Source: Bifidobacterium cuniculi
GTDB taxonomy: Bacteria; Actinomycetota; Actinomycetes; Actinomycetales; Bifidobacteriaceae
Assembly (NCBI RefSeq): GCF_000741575.1
Contig: NZ_JGYV01000017.1
Coordinates: 1 to 64,000 of the forward strand
Length of the DNA: 64,000 bases
Direction: 5' to 3'
In this document: positions 8,801 through 22,622 of the stretch, one piece after another
Position numbering within the stretch: position 1 is the stretch's first letter
How the letters are laid out: every line of letters begins with the position of its first letter
Notes under the pieces: generated by a model
The model's input: the letters and a program-made list of their open reading frames with translations, nothing else
Told to the model about the DNA's origin: nothing
Database searches by the model: none
Translations under genes and position numbers: made by a program

Positions 8801-8835
8801 GCCTGGCATTCTAGGCAGGGCGGTGCCCGCGCCGT

Positions 8836-10917
8836 TCACTCCAGGATCGTGAACCAAGAACGGATCTCGTAGTACAGGCCGGAATTCGCCTCGAAGAGGG
8901 AACTGCCGGCACCGAGCACGAAGACGGTGAGGACGGACAGGAGCAACGCCCATGCCACCGTCAGCACCACGATGCCGCGCGTCCAGTGCCAGCGTTCCAT
9001 GGCAAGTGCGCACGCCACCGTCGCGCCGAGCATGAGCAGCCAGCCGAAGTCCGCCATGTAGCGCCAGCTGTAGCCGCCGACCGCAGTATCGAACACGACC
9101 AGGACCGCCGCCACCGCCAGGGCGGTCATGAGCATCGGCCACAGCTTGCCGCATCGCGCACGCAGGAACGGCACCGCCAGCACGGCCACCATGAGCGGCA
9201 TGAGCCACAGCAGCCCGTACGCCGAAGGCTCCGTGAAGGACCACGACGCCAGCGGCGTCGGGCTGGCCAACAGGAAGGGGAAGGACGGCTGCCAGGTCGG
9301 CGGCAGGAAGAAGTAATAGCCCAGGGTCGGCAGCAGGTTCGCCAGCGGCGTGTGGAAACGGGTCATGTCCGTCACGGTGATCTGGTAGGCATTGCCGAAG
9401 TCGGTGATCGAGCCGAAGCGGGCATGGTTGTACCACAGGAACGGCAGCACCGTCACGACGGCAGGCGCGAGCACCGCCGCGGCACAGCGCACTGCGCCGC
9501 GGCGGTCATGGGCGCGCCACCGGCGCAGCGCATAGGGGCCGAACAGGGGAAGCACCAGGGCCGACGCCAAGGCGAAGGTCGGGCGGCATCCCAAGGTCGC
9601 CGCCATGGCGACGGAACCGCCGGCCACGTAACGCAGCCGCAGCGTGCCATCAGGCGCCCAGGCCCCCAGCCACAGCCACAGGCCGGCGGTCACCAAGGCC
9701 ATCGCCGCCGCGATGGGAATCGTGTAGAAATTCGTATGGAACCACAGGTAGACGAAATCGGCGCCAATCACGTATGCCATGCACAGCACGGCCGTCGTAC
9801 CCACGCTGACGCGCGGCGCGATGCGTGACAGGATGCGCGTGACCAGCAGCAGGGAGAACACCGTGGCCACGCCCATGAACAGGAATTCGGCGGCGGCACC
9901 CGGCAACGCCAGGCCGCCGGGAACGAACAGGGACGTGACCGCACGGTAGGGCACGAACAGCAGGAGCGCGGGCAGCACGCCGAAGTACGAGTACCATTTG
10001 CCGTCACGGTAGGCGTAGTCCCAGTAGATCGGTGTCACGCCGTCCTGCAGCAGCCGGTGCCGGGCGGCGGCGTCATAGGGATTGCCCAGCGCGGCCAGTT
10101 CGTCGGGCACCCGCAGGTCCAGCCACACATGGCCATGCAGGAGCGCCTGCGCAATATGGTCGTACTGGTCGAAGTCGAAGGTGTATTCGCCTTCCTTGTG
10201 GAATTCCATGCGGAACGCCCAGCAGATCGCGCCGACCACCGCTGCCAGGGTCGCCACGCCGACAGTCGCGCACACCGTCGCCATCGCCCGCCGTTGGCGG
10301 CGGTCATGCATGTCCAGGGGCGTGCGCCACAGCTGCGAGCCGGGACGGAAGGCGCAGGCGAGCGCCACCAGCACCATGCCGATGCCCACACGCACCCAGT
10401 TGAAGCGGAACGGCACCCGCACGTTCGCGCGCACATTGAGCAACGGCGTGACGCTGCCCGCCTCCTCCTCGAGCCACACGCGCGCCGTGCCGCTGCAAGA
10501 GGATTCGAAATACTGCGAACCGGGCGCGTACACCGAACCGACCTGCTGTGCGCCGGCGCCGCCGTCGCACTGGACGCGCACATGCACGTCCTCGAGCAGG
10601 GTGGGCAGCCGGTCCTTGGCCTCCTCGAAACGCGGCCGGTCCACCATCTGCATGCGCCAATAGGGGGAGGTGCCGTCCGCCTTGAGCGTCACGTATGCCT
10701 CAGTGGGATCGCTCACGGACAGCAGCCCGTCCACGGTACGCCGCACGCCGGGACCCAGTTCGTTCATCGCCGCGGTCGAATCCGTGCTCGCCGGGATCGA
10801 ACGGAAGAACGGCATGTTGAAGACGAAGCACTCGACGATCAGCACCAGCACGGCGCCGACCGCCAGGAACGGCGCGGCGGCACGCAGGCGGCGGCGCAGA
10901 CGATGGGGAAATCTCAC
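8836..10917 (-). CDS. large multipass membrane protein, unknown function
   Basis: About 693 residues. One hydrophobic segment near residue 15-38 is followed by roughly 150 residues predicted outside the membrane, then ten or more hydrophobic segments to the end. The arrangement and motifs such as FDFDQYDHIAQALLHGH followed by YRDGKWYSYFGVLP recall GT-C type glycosyltransferases or wall-polymer enzymes, where an acidic loop follows the first helix. I could not name a family. The start is put at GTG 10917, with TAGAAT (minus strand, 10931-10926) 8 nt before it, suggesting a leaderless mRNA. A further upstream ATG at 10941 would place the -10 inside the gene. It is divergent from the TPR gene. 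Confidence 0.65.
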   Translation of the reverse strand: MRFPHRLRRRLRAAAPFLAVGAVLVLIVECFVFNMPFFRSIPASTDSTAAMNELGPGVRRTVDGLLSVSDPTEAYVTLKADGTSPYWRMQMVDRPRFEEAKDRLPTLLEDVHVRVQCDGGAGAQQVGSVYAPGSQYFESSCSGTARVWLEEEAGSVTPLLNVRANVRVPFRFNWVRVGIGMVLVALACAFRPGSQLWRTPLDMHDRRQRRAMATVCATVGVATLAAVVGAICWAFRMEFHKEGEYTFDFDQYDHIAQALLHGHVWLDLRVPDELAALGNPYDAAARHRLLQDGVTPIYWDYAYRDGKWYSYFGVLPALLLFVPYRAVTSLFVPGGLALPGAAAEFLFMGVATVFSLLLVTRILSRIAPRVSVGTTAVLCMAYVIGADFVYLWFHTNFYTIPIAAAMALVTAGLWLWLGAWAPDGTLRLRYVAGGSVAMAATLGCRPTFALASALVLPLFGPYALRRWRAHDRRGAVRCAAAVLAPAVVTVLPFLWYNHARFGSITDFGNAYQITVTDMTRFHTPLANLLPTLGYYFFLPPTWQPSFPFLLASPTPLASWSFTEPSAYGLLWLMPLMVAVLAVPFLRARCGKLWPMLMTALAVAAVLVVFDTAVGGYSWRYMADFGWLLMLGATVACALAMERWHWTRGIVVLTVAWALLLSVLTVFVLGAGSSLFEANSGLYYEIRSWFTILE

Positions 10918-10992
10918 GCCCACCCATTCTAGCGTGACCATGGTTCAGCCGGCAGTTGACGGACAACCCCCGTGACGTTGTACATTGGAACC
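10918..10992. promoter_or_regulatory. divergent promoter region with two leaderless-type -10 boxes
   Basis: Leftward: TAGAAT at 10931-10926, 8 nt before GTG 10917. Rightward: TACATT at 10981-10986, 6 nt before ATG 10993, with a TTGACG further upstream (spacing 19). Neither start has a ribosome binding site between promoter and start codon. Confidence 0.5.
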
Positions 10993-16684
<5,692 letters not shown>

Positions 16685-16851
16685 GATTGCCGCCGCCTGT
16701 CCACAGTTTCCGGGAGGCATGTGGATAGGTGGCGTGTCATCCACATATCCACAGGTTCCGTCAGCCAGGGTTGCGCAATCCGCGGCTGCCGTGCCATGCT
16801 GGTGCCCCACGGATCCGACCAACCCTGGCGGACCAGGAACGAAGGAGCATC

Positions 16852-16959
16852 ATGGCCACCATCACCGAACCCCTGTTCAGCATCGGCGACTTCCCCTACG
16901 CCATCGTGCCGCAGCAACAGGTCGAGGCATGCCTCGACACCATCGAAAGCGCACGGTGA
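16852..16959 (+). CDS. possible small protein or gene remnant with a strong ribosome binding site
   Basis: A 35-residue frame starting MATITEPLFSIGDF. GAAGGAG at 16841-16847 is ideally placed 4-5 nt before the ATG, which is better than most genes here. The product has no signal peptide or membrane segment, and ends just before the mrp stop on the other strand. It could be a true small protein or the 5' stub of a gene whose remainder was lost. I do not recognise it. Confidence 0.4.
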   Translation: MATITEPLFSIGDFPYAIVPQQQVEACLDTIESAR

Positions 16960-16969
16960 GTCACGGCGG

Positions 16970-18124
16970 CTACGACGCCATGGCCCGCGGCGGCACCATG
17001 AGGGCAGTCGCCAGGTCCCTGAACGCGTCCGCAAAGCCGTCGTCGCGCAGCCAGCCATCCGCGTCCAGCACTGCGGGCCGCCCTGCCTCGCCGTCCTCGC
17101 GGATACGCGGGTCGAGCGGCAACTGGGCCAGCAACGGCACCTCGTATCCCAGGGCGCGCGTCAGGTGGGTCGACACGCGGCCGCCGCCGCCCTCGCCGAA
17201 GATGCGTAGGCGCTCGCCGGCATGGTCGTACCAGCTCATGTTCTCGATCACGCCACGCACGTGCATCGGCACCTGCAGGCTCACCAGGCCGGAACGCACG
17301 GCGACGTCGGACGCCGATGGCTGCGGGGTCGTCACCACCACCAGTTCCGCGTTCGGCAGGGCCTGCGCCACGGAAATGGTCATGTCGCCGGTGCCCGGCG
17401 CCAAGTCGAGGATGAGCACGTCCGGTTCCCCCCACCACACGTCCGCCAGGAACTGGTCGAGGGAACGCTGCAGGCGAGGCCCGCGCCACAGGATGGCACG
17501 GTCGGCCCCGGCGAACATGCCGATCGACATGAGCTTGACACCCCAGCGGGTCACCGGCATGAGCATGCCGTTGAGGTTGGTCGGCTGCGCGTGTGCGCCG
17601 AACAGGCGGGGCAGGGAAAACCCGTAGATGTCGGCGTCGATGGCGGCGGTGTCGTATCCGAGTGCGGCGAAGGTCGCCGCCAGGTTCGCGCTCACCGACG
17701 ACTTGCCGACGCCGCCCTTGCCCGAGGCGATCGCGAAGATGCGCGTCTTGATGCCCGGCTTGTTGAAGGGGTTCTCGCGGCGCTGCGCCTTGAGGTCGGC
17801 CACCAGGTCCTTGAGTTTGCCCTCGTCCATGCTGCCCACCTCCAGGTGGGGGATGAGCACGGCGGTGGGGTAGGAGGACACCGCCGCGTGGATCTGCGCG
17901 CTGATCTGGTCGGAGAGGGGGCAGCCGGGAACCGTGAGTTCGACGGTCACGGCCACGTCCCAGGTGCCGTCCTGGTTGTCGGTGGCGTCGATGCCCACGA
18001 TCATGCCCAGATCGACCACGGAACGGCCCAGTTCGGGGTCCATGATGTGTGCGCAACGCTCCCAGAGCGCCGATTCGATGGTCGTCTTCTCATCCTTCTC
18101 ATCGGTCTGGGTGGCGGCGGGCAT
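16970..18124 (-). CDS. mrp: Mrp/ApbC-type iron-sulfur cluster carrier ATPase
   Basis: 384 residues. The N-terminal 100 are a MIP18/DUF59 domain (IMDPELGRSVVDLGM; VPGCPLSD with its conserved cysteine). The rest is a deviant Walker A P-loop NTPase (ASGKGGVGKSS near residue 140; LILDLAPGTGD). This family carries and hands over Fe-S clusters. The usual C-terminal CxxC after ENMS is absent (it reads MSWYDHAGE), as I would expect in actinobacterial members but not in E. coli Mrp. GGAGGT just before the ATG at 18124 fixes the start and excludes an upstream in-frame extension. In the ancestor it probably lay downstream of glnA, from which the island now separates it. Confidence 0.9.
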   Translation of the reverse strand: MPAATQTDEKDEKTTIESALWERCAHIMDPELGRSVVDLGMIVGIDATDNQDGTWDVAVTVELTVPGCPLSDQISAQIHAAVSSYPTAVLIPHLEVGSMDEGKLKDLVADLKAQRRENPFNKPGIKTRIFAIASGKGGVGKSSVSANLAATFAALGYDTAAIDADIYGFSLPRLFGAHAQPTNLNGMLMPVTRWGVKLMSIGMFAGADRAILWRGPRLQRSLDQFLADVWWGEPDVLILDLAPGTGDMTISVAQALPNAELVVVTTPQPSASDVAVRSGLVSLQVPMHVRGVIENMSWYDHAGERLRIFGEGGGGRVSTHLTRALGYEVPLLAQLPLDPRIREDGEAGRPAVLDADGWLRDDGFADAFRDLATALMVPPRAMAS

Positions 18125-18208
18125 GGGACCTCCTTCTGGTTGGATGCTTCCCCCATACCATAGCGCGAGACGGCGGGAACCGCCAGACGGACGCTGGTGG
18201 ACGGCAAT

Positions 18209-18257
18209 GAAAAACGTCGCGCACAACGCGAGGGGATGCGTTGTGCGCGACGTTTTC
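18209..18257 (-). terminator. strong terminator, probably the displaced glnA terminator
   Basis: 19-bp perfect inverted repeat (18211-18229 with 18238-18256), 8-nt loop. Read on the minus strand it ends in TTTTTCATT, the pattern of a rho-independent terminator. No minus-strand gene precedes it now except across the island; glnA, 15.6 kb away, is the natural owner. Confidence 0.8.
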
Positions 18258-18288
18258 CTTATCTCTTGAATTTGAGAATATATCCCTT

Positions 18289-18301
18289 AGATGTGGAAGT
18301 A
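18289..18301. other. attL core of the island
   Basis: AGATGTGGAAGTA, identical to 33878-33890, where the same 13 bp are the last codons of glnA. The flanks differ on both sides, as expected for a recombination core. Reading on the minus strand through the left copy gives His-Ile and then TAA, a relic of the original glnA end. Confidence 0.78.
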
Positions 18302-18329
18302 GCTCCGGCGCTTTGCCTCACTGTTTTGG

Positions 18330-18374
18330 AGAACGGCGTAATATCACCGATTATCGGCGGTATTACGCCGTTCT
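18330..18374. repeat. 45-bp near-perfect hairpin just inside attL
   Basis: Arms of 22 nt around a one-base centre; 20 of 22 positions are complementary and the other two can form G-U pairs in RNA. It lies between the left core and the integrase arm sites. No T-run follows on either strand, so a terminator role is uncertain. Confidence 0.6.
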
Positions 18375-18441
18375 TCGTTGGTAAACGGCTGTTTTGACCA
18401 ACCGCGATTTCCGTCAATCAGGCTCAATCAGGCGTAATCAT

Positions 18442-18461
18442 AAGTGACCTATAAGTGACCT
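18442..18461 (+). repeat. left integrase arm-type site pair
   Basis: AAGTGACCTATAAGTGACCT: two AAGTGAC units ten bases apart. The same 20-mer with one change occurs at 33799-33818 in the same orientation, near the other end of the island. Paired arm sites inside both ends are the layout expected for a lambda-type integrase. Confidence 0.6.
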
Positions 18462-18497
18462 GCATAGGCGGAACGCATGAATGCAGGGAAAAACGGC

Positions 18498-19781
18498 ATG
18501 TCCGACTACACGCTGGTGCTCACAGGCACCGATGGCACGAACGTGGTGCTCACGGGCACCAATCCAAAACGGCTCGTCGACCGACTACGGGCCAAGATCG
18601 CCCCGGCCGACCGGCGACGGACGAAAGGCGCGGGCGGCATCCGCCGACTGCCCAACGGCAGGGTGAAGGCATACCGCACCGTCGTCGACCCGAACACCGG
18701 CGAGGAACACCGCGTGAGCCGCACCGCCGACACACAGGCCGTCGCCGAGTCACGGCTCAGGGAGGCACTGTCCGAGTTCGACCGCACCCACCGCGTCGGC
18801 TACGTCAGACCTCCCACCGTGGCCGAATGGGTGGACCACTGGCTGACCGACGTGTGCAAGCCGCGCCTCAAGCCCCGCACCTGGGGCACGTATGCGTCCG
18901 TCGGCGCGAACAACATCGTCCCCGCCATCGGCAAGGTGCGGCTCGATGAGCTGAAACCCGCCCACTTCCGCCGCATGGAACGCTACATCACCGTCGAGCA
19001 GGGCAGGAGCTCCGGCACCGCGGGCAGCGCATGGCGAACCCTGCACAAGGCGCTGGAGGACGCCGTACTGGAGGGCGTCATCGAAAGGAACCCCGCCGTC
19101 AAGGGCACCGCGCCCCGCGTGGCGTTGAAGGAACGCGCCGTATTGACGCCCGAACAGGCCGCCGACCTCATCGCCGCCGAGACGGACGACACGTGGAGGC
19201 TCATGTGGATGCTCGCGTTCATGACCGGCATGCGCCAGGGCGAACGACTCGGCCTAACCCGGGACGAACTGCGCCGCGACGGCGACCGGCTGGTCGTCCT
19301 GGTCGAATGGCAGGCGCAGCACCTGACGAAACGCGAGGTCGAGGACCTGCCCAAGGGCGTCGAATGCACGCCGCTGGGCAACGGCATGTACCGCACGCGC
19401 CCCAAGACCGAAAAGGGCCGGCGCGCCATACCATTGCCCGACGCGCTCGCCCGCGTGCTCCTCGCCCACATCGAACGGCATGGCGTGAACGGCGACGGGC
19501 TGGTGTTCCACGACGAAAAAGGACTGCCTCTGACCGGCAACGTGGAACGCAGGCGCTGGTACCGGGCGTTGGACCGCATCGGACTTGACCACGACTACGT
19601 GCCCCATTCGGCCCGGCACACCACCGCGACCATCCTGAACCGGCTCGGCCTGGATGATGTGACCCGCACCGCGATCATGGGTCACAGCCGCGTGTCCACG
19701 ACGAACGAGATCTACACGCATGTCGAGCTCGACCGGCTGGTCGCCGCGACCGACGGCGTGGAAAGGGCAATCGAGGGCTAG
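18498..19781 (+). CDS. tyrosine-type site-specific integrase 1
   Basis: About 427 residues. An N-terminal region reaches residue 100, then a SAM-like core-binding domain (VAEWVDHWLTD; KPRTWGTYASV), then the catalytic domain. Catalytic residues seen: Arg in TGMRQGERL, the H-x-x-R-H box HSARHTTA, His in IMGHSRVSTT, and the tyrosine in EIYTHVE. It lies 200 bp from attL and should catalyse integration at the glnA 3' end. AGGGA precedes the ATG at 18498; an in-frame ATG at 18477 is the alternative. Its TAG stop shares the palindrome CTAG with the stop of the convergent HTH gene. Confidence 0.92.
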   Translation: MSDYTLVLTGTDGTNVVLTGTNPKRLVDRLRAKIAPADRRRTKGAGGIRRLPNGRVKAYRTVVDPNTGEEHRVSRTADTQAVAESRLREALSEFDRTHRVGYVRPPTVAEWVDHWLTDVCKPRLKPRTWGTYASVGANNIVPAIGKVRLDELKPAHFRRMERYITVEQGRSSGTAGSAWRTLHKALEDAVLEGVIERNPAVKGTAPRVALKERAVLTPEQAADLIAAETDDTWRLMWMLAFMTGMRQGERLGLTRDELRRDGDRLVVLVEWQAQHLTKREVEDLPKGVECTPLGNGMYRTRPKTEKGRRAIPLPDALARVLLAHIERHGVNGDGLVFHDEKGLPLTGNVERRRWYRALDRIGLDHDYVPHSARHTTATILNRLGLDDVTRTAIMGHSRVSTTNEIYTHVELDRLVAATDGVERAIEG

Positions 19782-19963
19782 GCGGGCATGACCGTCCCCC
19801 GTTCGACGAATGCGGCCACGTCGGCGGCCCTGTAGCGGATGTGCCGCCCCACGCGCACGTATGGCAGGCATTTGCGTTTCGCCCGCCACTTGCGCAACGT
19901 CTCCGTGGATACGCCCAGCAGGCGGCCGACCTGCTGGGCCGTCATCAGTTCCGGTACCTCCAT
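19778..19963 (-). CDS. small HTH (excisionase/MerR-like) DNA-binding protein
   Basis: About 61 residues: MTAQQVGRLLGVSTETLRKW followed by a wing-like VRVGRHIRYRAADVAAFVERG. This is the helix-turn-helix_17/excisionase pattern. It may act as recombination directionality factor for one of the two integrases or as a regulator. The start is uncertain: ATG codons at 19975, 19963 and 19945 are all in frame, and GGAGG lies 11 nt before the last. It converges on integrase 1, the two stop codons being the two strands of CTAG. Confidence 0.7.
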   Translation of the reverse strand: MEVPELMTAQQVGRLLGVSTETLRKWRAKRKCLPYVRVGRHIRYRAADVAAFVERGTVMPA

Positions 19964-20073
19964 GCCGACGCCCATGCGTCCCGAAGCGGTATTGAGCGGT
20001 AACGACCATACCGAGGGTGCGTTTCCGGGCATGGCGGGAGTCAAGGTGGAAACCACGGCGGGAGGGAGGAGCC

Positions 20074-20571
20074 TCAATGCCCTATATCGACATCCACAGC
20101 GAACGCGTCCGGATACCATGCCATCCGCTCCGCTCCATGGAAAAGGCCCGTGCGGCAGTGGTGAACGCTGGGGCTTCTATGGGCCGACCGCGACGATGGG
20201 GCGCGACCGTGATTGGCTGCGCGCGGGGCGGGGAATCCTCCCTCGCCGCGAAGCCGGGCAAGCACCAGCTCCGCGGCGAGCAGCCTGCGCGCATTGTCCT
20301 CGTTCTGGGTCCGCGCGTACCGGCGGCGTGCGCGGGCGACCCTGCCTTTTGCCGCGATCTCATCGTCATGGTACGGGATCTCACCGGTGAGCAGCATTCG
20401 CGGATTGACATCAAGAATCTCCGCCAGTCGCAGGAATTGGGCGGCGGGCATGGTCTCGAGCCTGCGCGCGCCGTTCTCATATTCGCTGACGTGCGACTGC
20501 GTGGAGCCGATGGCCGCGGCCAATTCGGCCTGCGTCAGTCCGGCGACTTTCCGGTATCCCTTTAATCCCAT
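20074..20571 (-). CDS. XRE-family transcriptional regulator (repressor-like)
   Basis: About 165 residues. The first 65 form a Cro/C1-type helix-turn-helix (LTQAELAAAIGSTQSHVSEYENG, read in parts: LTQAELAAAIG then SQSHVSEYE-like recognition helix). The remainder is Arg/Ala-rich with no domain I know, and the last 60 residues look poorly conserved. It is divergent from a small HTH gene and a 32-bp dyad lies between them, the classic layout of an immunity repressor with its operator. AGGA lies 8 nt before the ATG at 20571; an ATG three codons earlier is also possible. Confidence 0.78.
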   Translation of the reverse strand: MGLKGYRKVAGLTQAELAAAIGSTQSHVSEYENGARRLETMPAAQFLRLAEILDVNPRMLLTGEIPYHDDEIAAKGRVARARRRYARTQNEDNARRLLAAELVLARLRGEGGFPAPRAANHGRAPSSRSAHRSPSVHHCRTGLFHGAERMAWYPDAFAVDVDIGH

Positions 20572-20593
20572 GCGAATCATCCTACGCGGCGAC

Positions 20594-20625
20594 GCATGTA
20601 CGTGCATAGCAATGCTCGTACATGC
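20594..20625. promoter_or_regulatory. 32-bp dyad operator between divergent regulators
   Basis: Arms 20594-20607 and 20612-20625 are complementary at 13 of 14 positions around a 4-nt centre; outer half-site GCATGTACG. Its place in a 68-bp divergent gap makes it the probable binding site of the XRE protein. Confidence 0.6.
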
Positions 20626-20639
20626 GAAAGGACGCCGAC

Positions 20640-20825
20640 ATGGACATTGAACTGTCCGACCAGCAGCTGCTGGTCGACCGTACCACCGCCATGAGGATGC
20701 TGGGGCTCAAGGACCCGCGCACCATCGTCAGGCTCGCCCGTTCCGGGCATATCACCGGCTTCGTCGCGTGCGGCCGGTGGTACTTCAACCGCGCTTCCAT
20801 CGAGGCGTTCGCACGCGGCGAATAG
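20640..20825 (+). CDS. excisionase-like HTH protein
   Basis: 61 residues: LLVDRTTAMRMLGLKDPRTIVRLARSG followed by FVACGRWYFNRASIEAFARGE (read as HTH plus wing). This is a helix-turn-helix_17 pattern common in excisionases encoded right before integrases. GAAAGGA at 20627-20633 selects the ATG at 20640 over the one at 20622. It lies 25 bp before integrase 2 on the same strand, so the two are probably co-transcribed and work together. Confidence 0.72.
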   Translation: MDIELSDQQLLVDRTTAMRMLGLKDPRTIVRLARSGHITGFVACGRWYFNRASIEAFARGE

Positions 20826-20849
20826 ACGACGTATATATAGGAGACGGAT

Positions 20850-22136
20850 ATGGCGAAGGCGTGGATACGCGACAGGTGGCTCAAATCGAAGGCCGTGGTG
20901 GACGGCGTGGAGACGGTGCCGACCGCGCGCATGCGCCGCCGGGTGGCCGCGAATCCGTCGACGGCCGACCTGCCGGACGCATTCAAGACGGCCGACTATG
21001 GGCGCGGCATGCGCTGGCAGGTCTGCTGGCGGGCCGACGGACGGCAGCATCGGGAGAGCTTCGCCGTGCGCGAGGCCGCCGAGGAGCGGGCCGCGGAGCT
21101 CAACGACGACCTGCGTTCGGGGCGGTATGTCGACCCACGTGGCGGCCGGCGTGTGCTGGACGATCTGTTGGAGCCTTGGCTGGCCGACCATACGGGCGTG
21201 CGCCCTTCCACCATCGACAACTATCGCCGCCACTACGAAAGCATGGTGCGTCCGCGCTTCGGCTCCACTTGCATCGGGGATATCGACGAGCGGGCGGTCA
21301 AGGCCTGGGTGTGCGACCTGGATTCCGGGGCCATTCGCACGCAGCGTGGAGAGCTGTTCACGAAGGGTGCGATACGGACGGCCGTAAGCAAGATCCTCGG
21401 CTCCATGCTCCGGTTCGCGGTGCGCCGCAAATGGATTCCGGCCGACCCGACCAGGGGTGTTCGGCTCCCTCGGGTCCCCGCGCAGAGGGTGGACCCGTTC
21501 ACGTTGGAGGAGGTGCGCGCCATCGCGGACGCGGCGGGACGGCTGAAGACTCCGACGGGCAGGCCATGCGGCCGCCCCATGGATCGTCTGCTGGTCCTGT
21601 TCCTCGCGTCGACGGGCATGCGGCCGGGCGAGATGGCCGCATTGGATGTGCGCGACCTGGACTTCACGCACGATATGATGAGCGTGTCGAAGACGATGAC
21701 GAAGGCCGAGGCGGGCCATTACCGGTATGTGCAGGGCGATACGAAGACCGTCAGGGGGCGTCGGCGTCTGCCGATTCCGTCTTTCCTGCGCGGCGGATTG
21801 GAGGCCCTGTGCGAGGGGCGCGACGGCGGTGAGCCGCTGTTCACGTCGCCGCGCGGGGAACGCATCATCTACCAGCAGTGGCGGCTGCGCGTGTTCAAAC
21901 GCGCCGTGGCCGCCGCGGGCGTCAGACCCGATGGGCGCAGGCTGACCCTGTATTCGCTGCGGCACACGTTCGCGTCGGTCGCCATCATGAACGGCGCTGA
22001 TGTGAAGACGCTTCAGGATCTGATGGGCCATGAGGACGCGACGGTCACGCTGAACACGTATGCGGCCGTTTTCGCCGACCGGCGGGATGCGGTGTCGGAT
22101 GCGGTGTCGGACGCGTTCTCCCGTGGATTGTCCTGA
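20850..22136 (+). CDS. tyrosine-type site-specific integrase 2
   Basis: 428 residues. It begins with an Arg-rich arm-binding region including RGMRWQVCWRADGRQH, then a core-binding domain (LEPWLADHTGVRPSTIDNY), then the catalytic domain with Arg in TGMRPGEM, the box YSLRHTFASVA, His in LMGHEDATV and the tyrosine in NTYAAVF. It is of the Tn916/phage-integrase kind and clearly different from integrase 1. The second integrase indicates that the island contains a second element. GGAGACGG precedes the ATG. Confidence 0.92.
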   Translation: MAKAWIRDRWLKSKAVVDGVETVPTARMRRRVAANPSTADLPDAFKTADYGRGMRWQVCWRADGRQHRESFAVREAAEERAAELNDDLRSGRYVDPRGGRRVLDDLLEPWLADHTGVRPSTIDNYRRHYESMVRPRFGSTCIGDIDERAVKAWVCDLDSGAIRTQRGELFTKGAIRTAVSKILGSMLRFAVRRKWIPADPTRGVRLPRVPAQRVDPFTLEEVRAIADAAGRLKTPTGRPCGRPMDRLLVLFLASTGMRPGEMAALDVRDLDFTHDMMSVSKTMTKAEAGHYRYVQGDTKTVRGRRRLPIPSFLRGGLEALCEGRDGGEPLFTSPRGERIIYQQWRLRVFKRAVAAAGVRPDGRRLTLYSLRHTFASVAIMNGADVKTLQDLMGHEDATVTLNTYAAVFADRRDAVSDAVSDAFSRGLS

Positions 22137-22171
22137 CCCGGGCGTGTCACGGCGGTTCCGGTGTCCGGGAA

Positions 22172-22476
22172 TGTTACCCCAGTGTTACCCCGCGCCCGCG
22201 GGGCTGTTCTTCCAAGTGTCGGGAACGGCGGTATTCCAACGTTTTCGTACGTCTCGAAAACAACGTCCCCGTTTCATCTGGACGGAGGTTGCGATGCATG
22301 GTTATGCATGGCGATGCCGAACCGTGCATGGGGCGCGGAAACGGCGATTTTTCATCCCGATTACGGCTCCAATACCCCATAACCATGCGTTTCCATACAT
22401 AATCGTGCGCATTATGGCCGACCACGGGACAAGAAGCCCTAAAAGGCGCAAAAACCGGGGTAACTCTGGGGTAACA
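22172..22476. repeat. inverted pair of GGGGTAACA-type double repeats
   Basis: At 22172-22191 two TGTTACCCC units stand in tandem; at 22457-22476 the reverse complement (GGGGTAAC twice) appears with one or two changes. The 265 bp between are AT-richer and contain one copy of an AACGGCG-TTCCAACG motif. They look like arm sites or replication-protein sites linked to integrase 2. No gene was recognised between 22137 and 22742. Confidence 0.5.
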
Positions 22477-22583
22477 TCGCAGAAGACCAAGCGGCAGTAG
22501 GGCTGAGGATGGGGTGGATTGCCGTGGGCGTCATCGGCGGCGTATGGCCGACCTGCAATCCGCGAGCGAATGTCGACGACTGC

Positions 22584-22622
22584 TGATATTAAGCGGGCCG
22601 CCATGGCGGCCCGCCGATATCA
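22584..22622. terminator. palindromic terminator between convergent integrase 2 and helicase-primase genes
   Basis: Perfect 22-bp palindrome at 22593-22614 flanked by TGATAT and ATATCA. It lies between two convergent genes, 450 bp past integrase 2 and 120 bp before the end of the helicase gene. A T-run is lacking, so function as a terminator is inferred from position. Confidence 0.45.

Noticed and set aside
18280..18310. tRNA or tmRNA gene as integration target
   Set aside because: No cloverleaf or T-arm could be seen at either island end; the core matches the end of glnA instead.
18330..18374. possible rho-independent terminator at the left island end
   Set aside because: No T-run follows the hairpin on either strand, so I list it only as a repeat.
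20017..20565. plus-strand frame over the XRE gene
   Set aside because: Antisense to a clear helix-turn-helix gene with an operator; nothing recognisable in the product.
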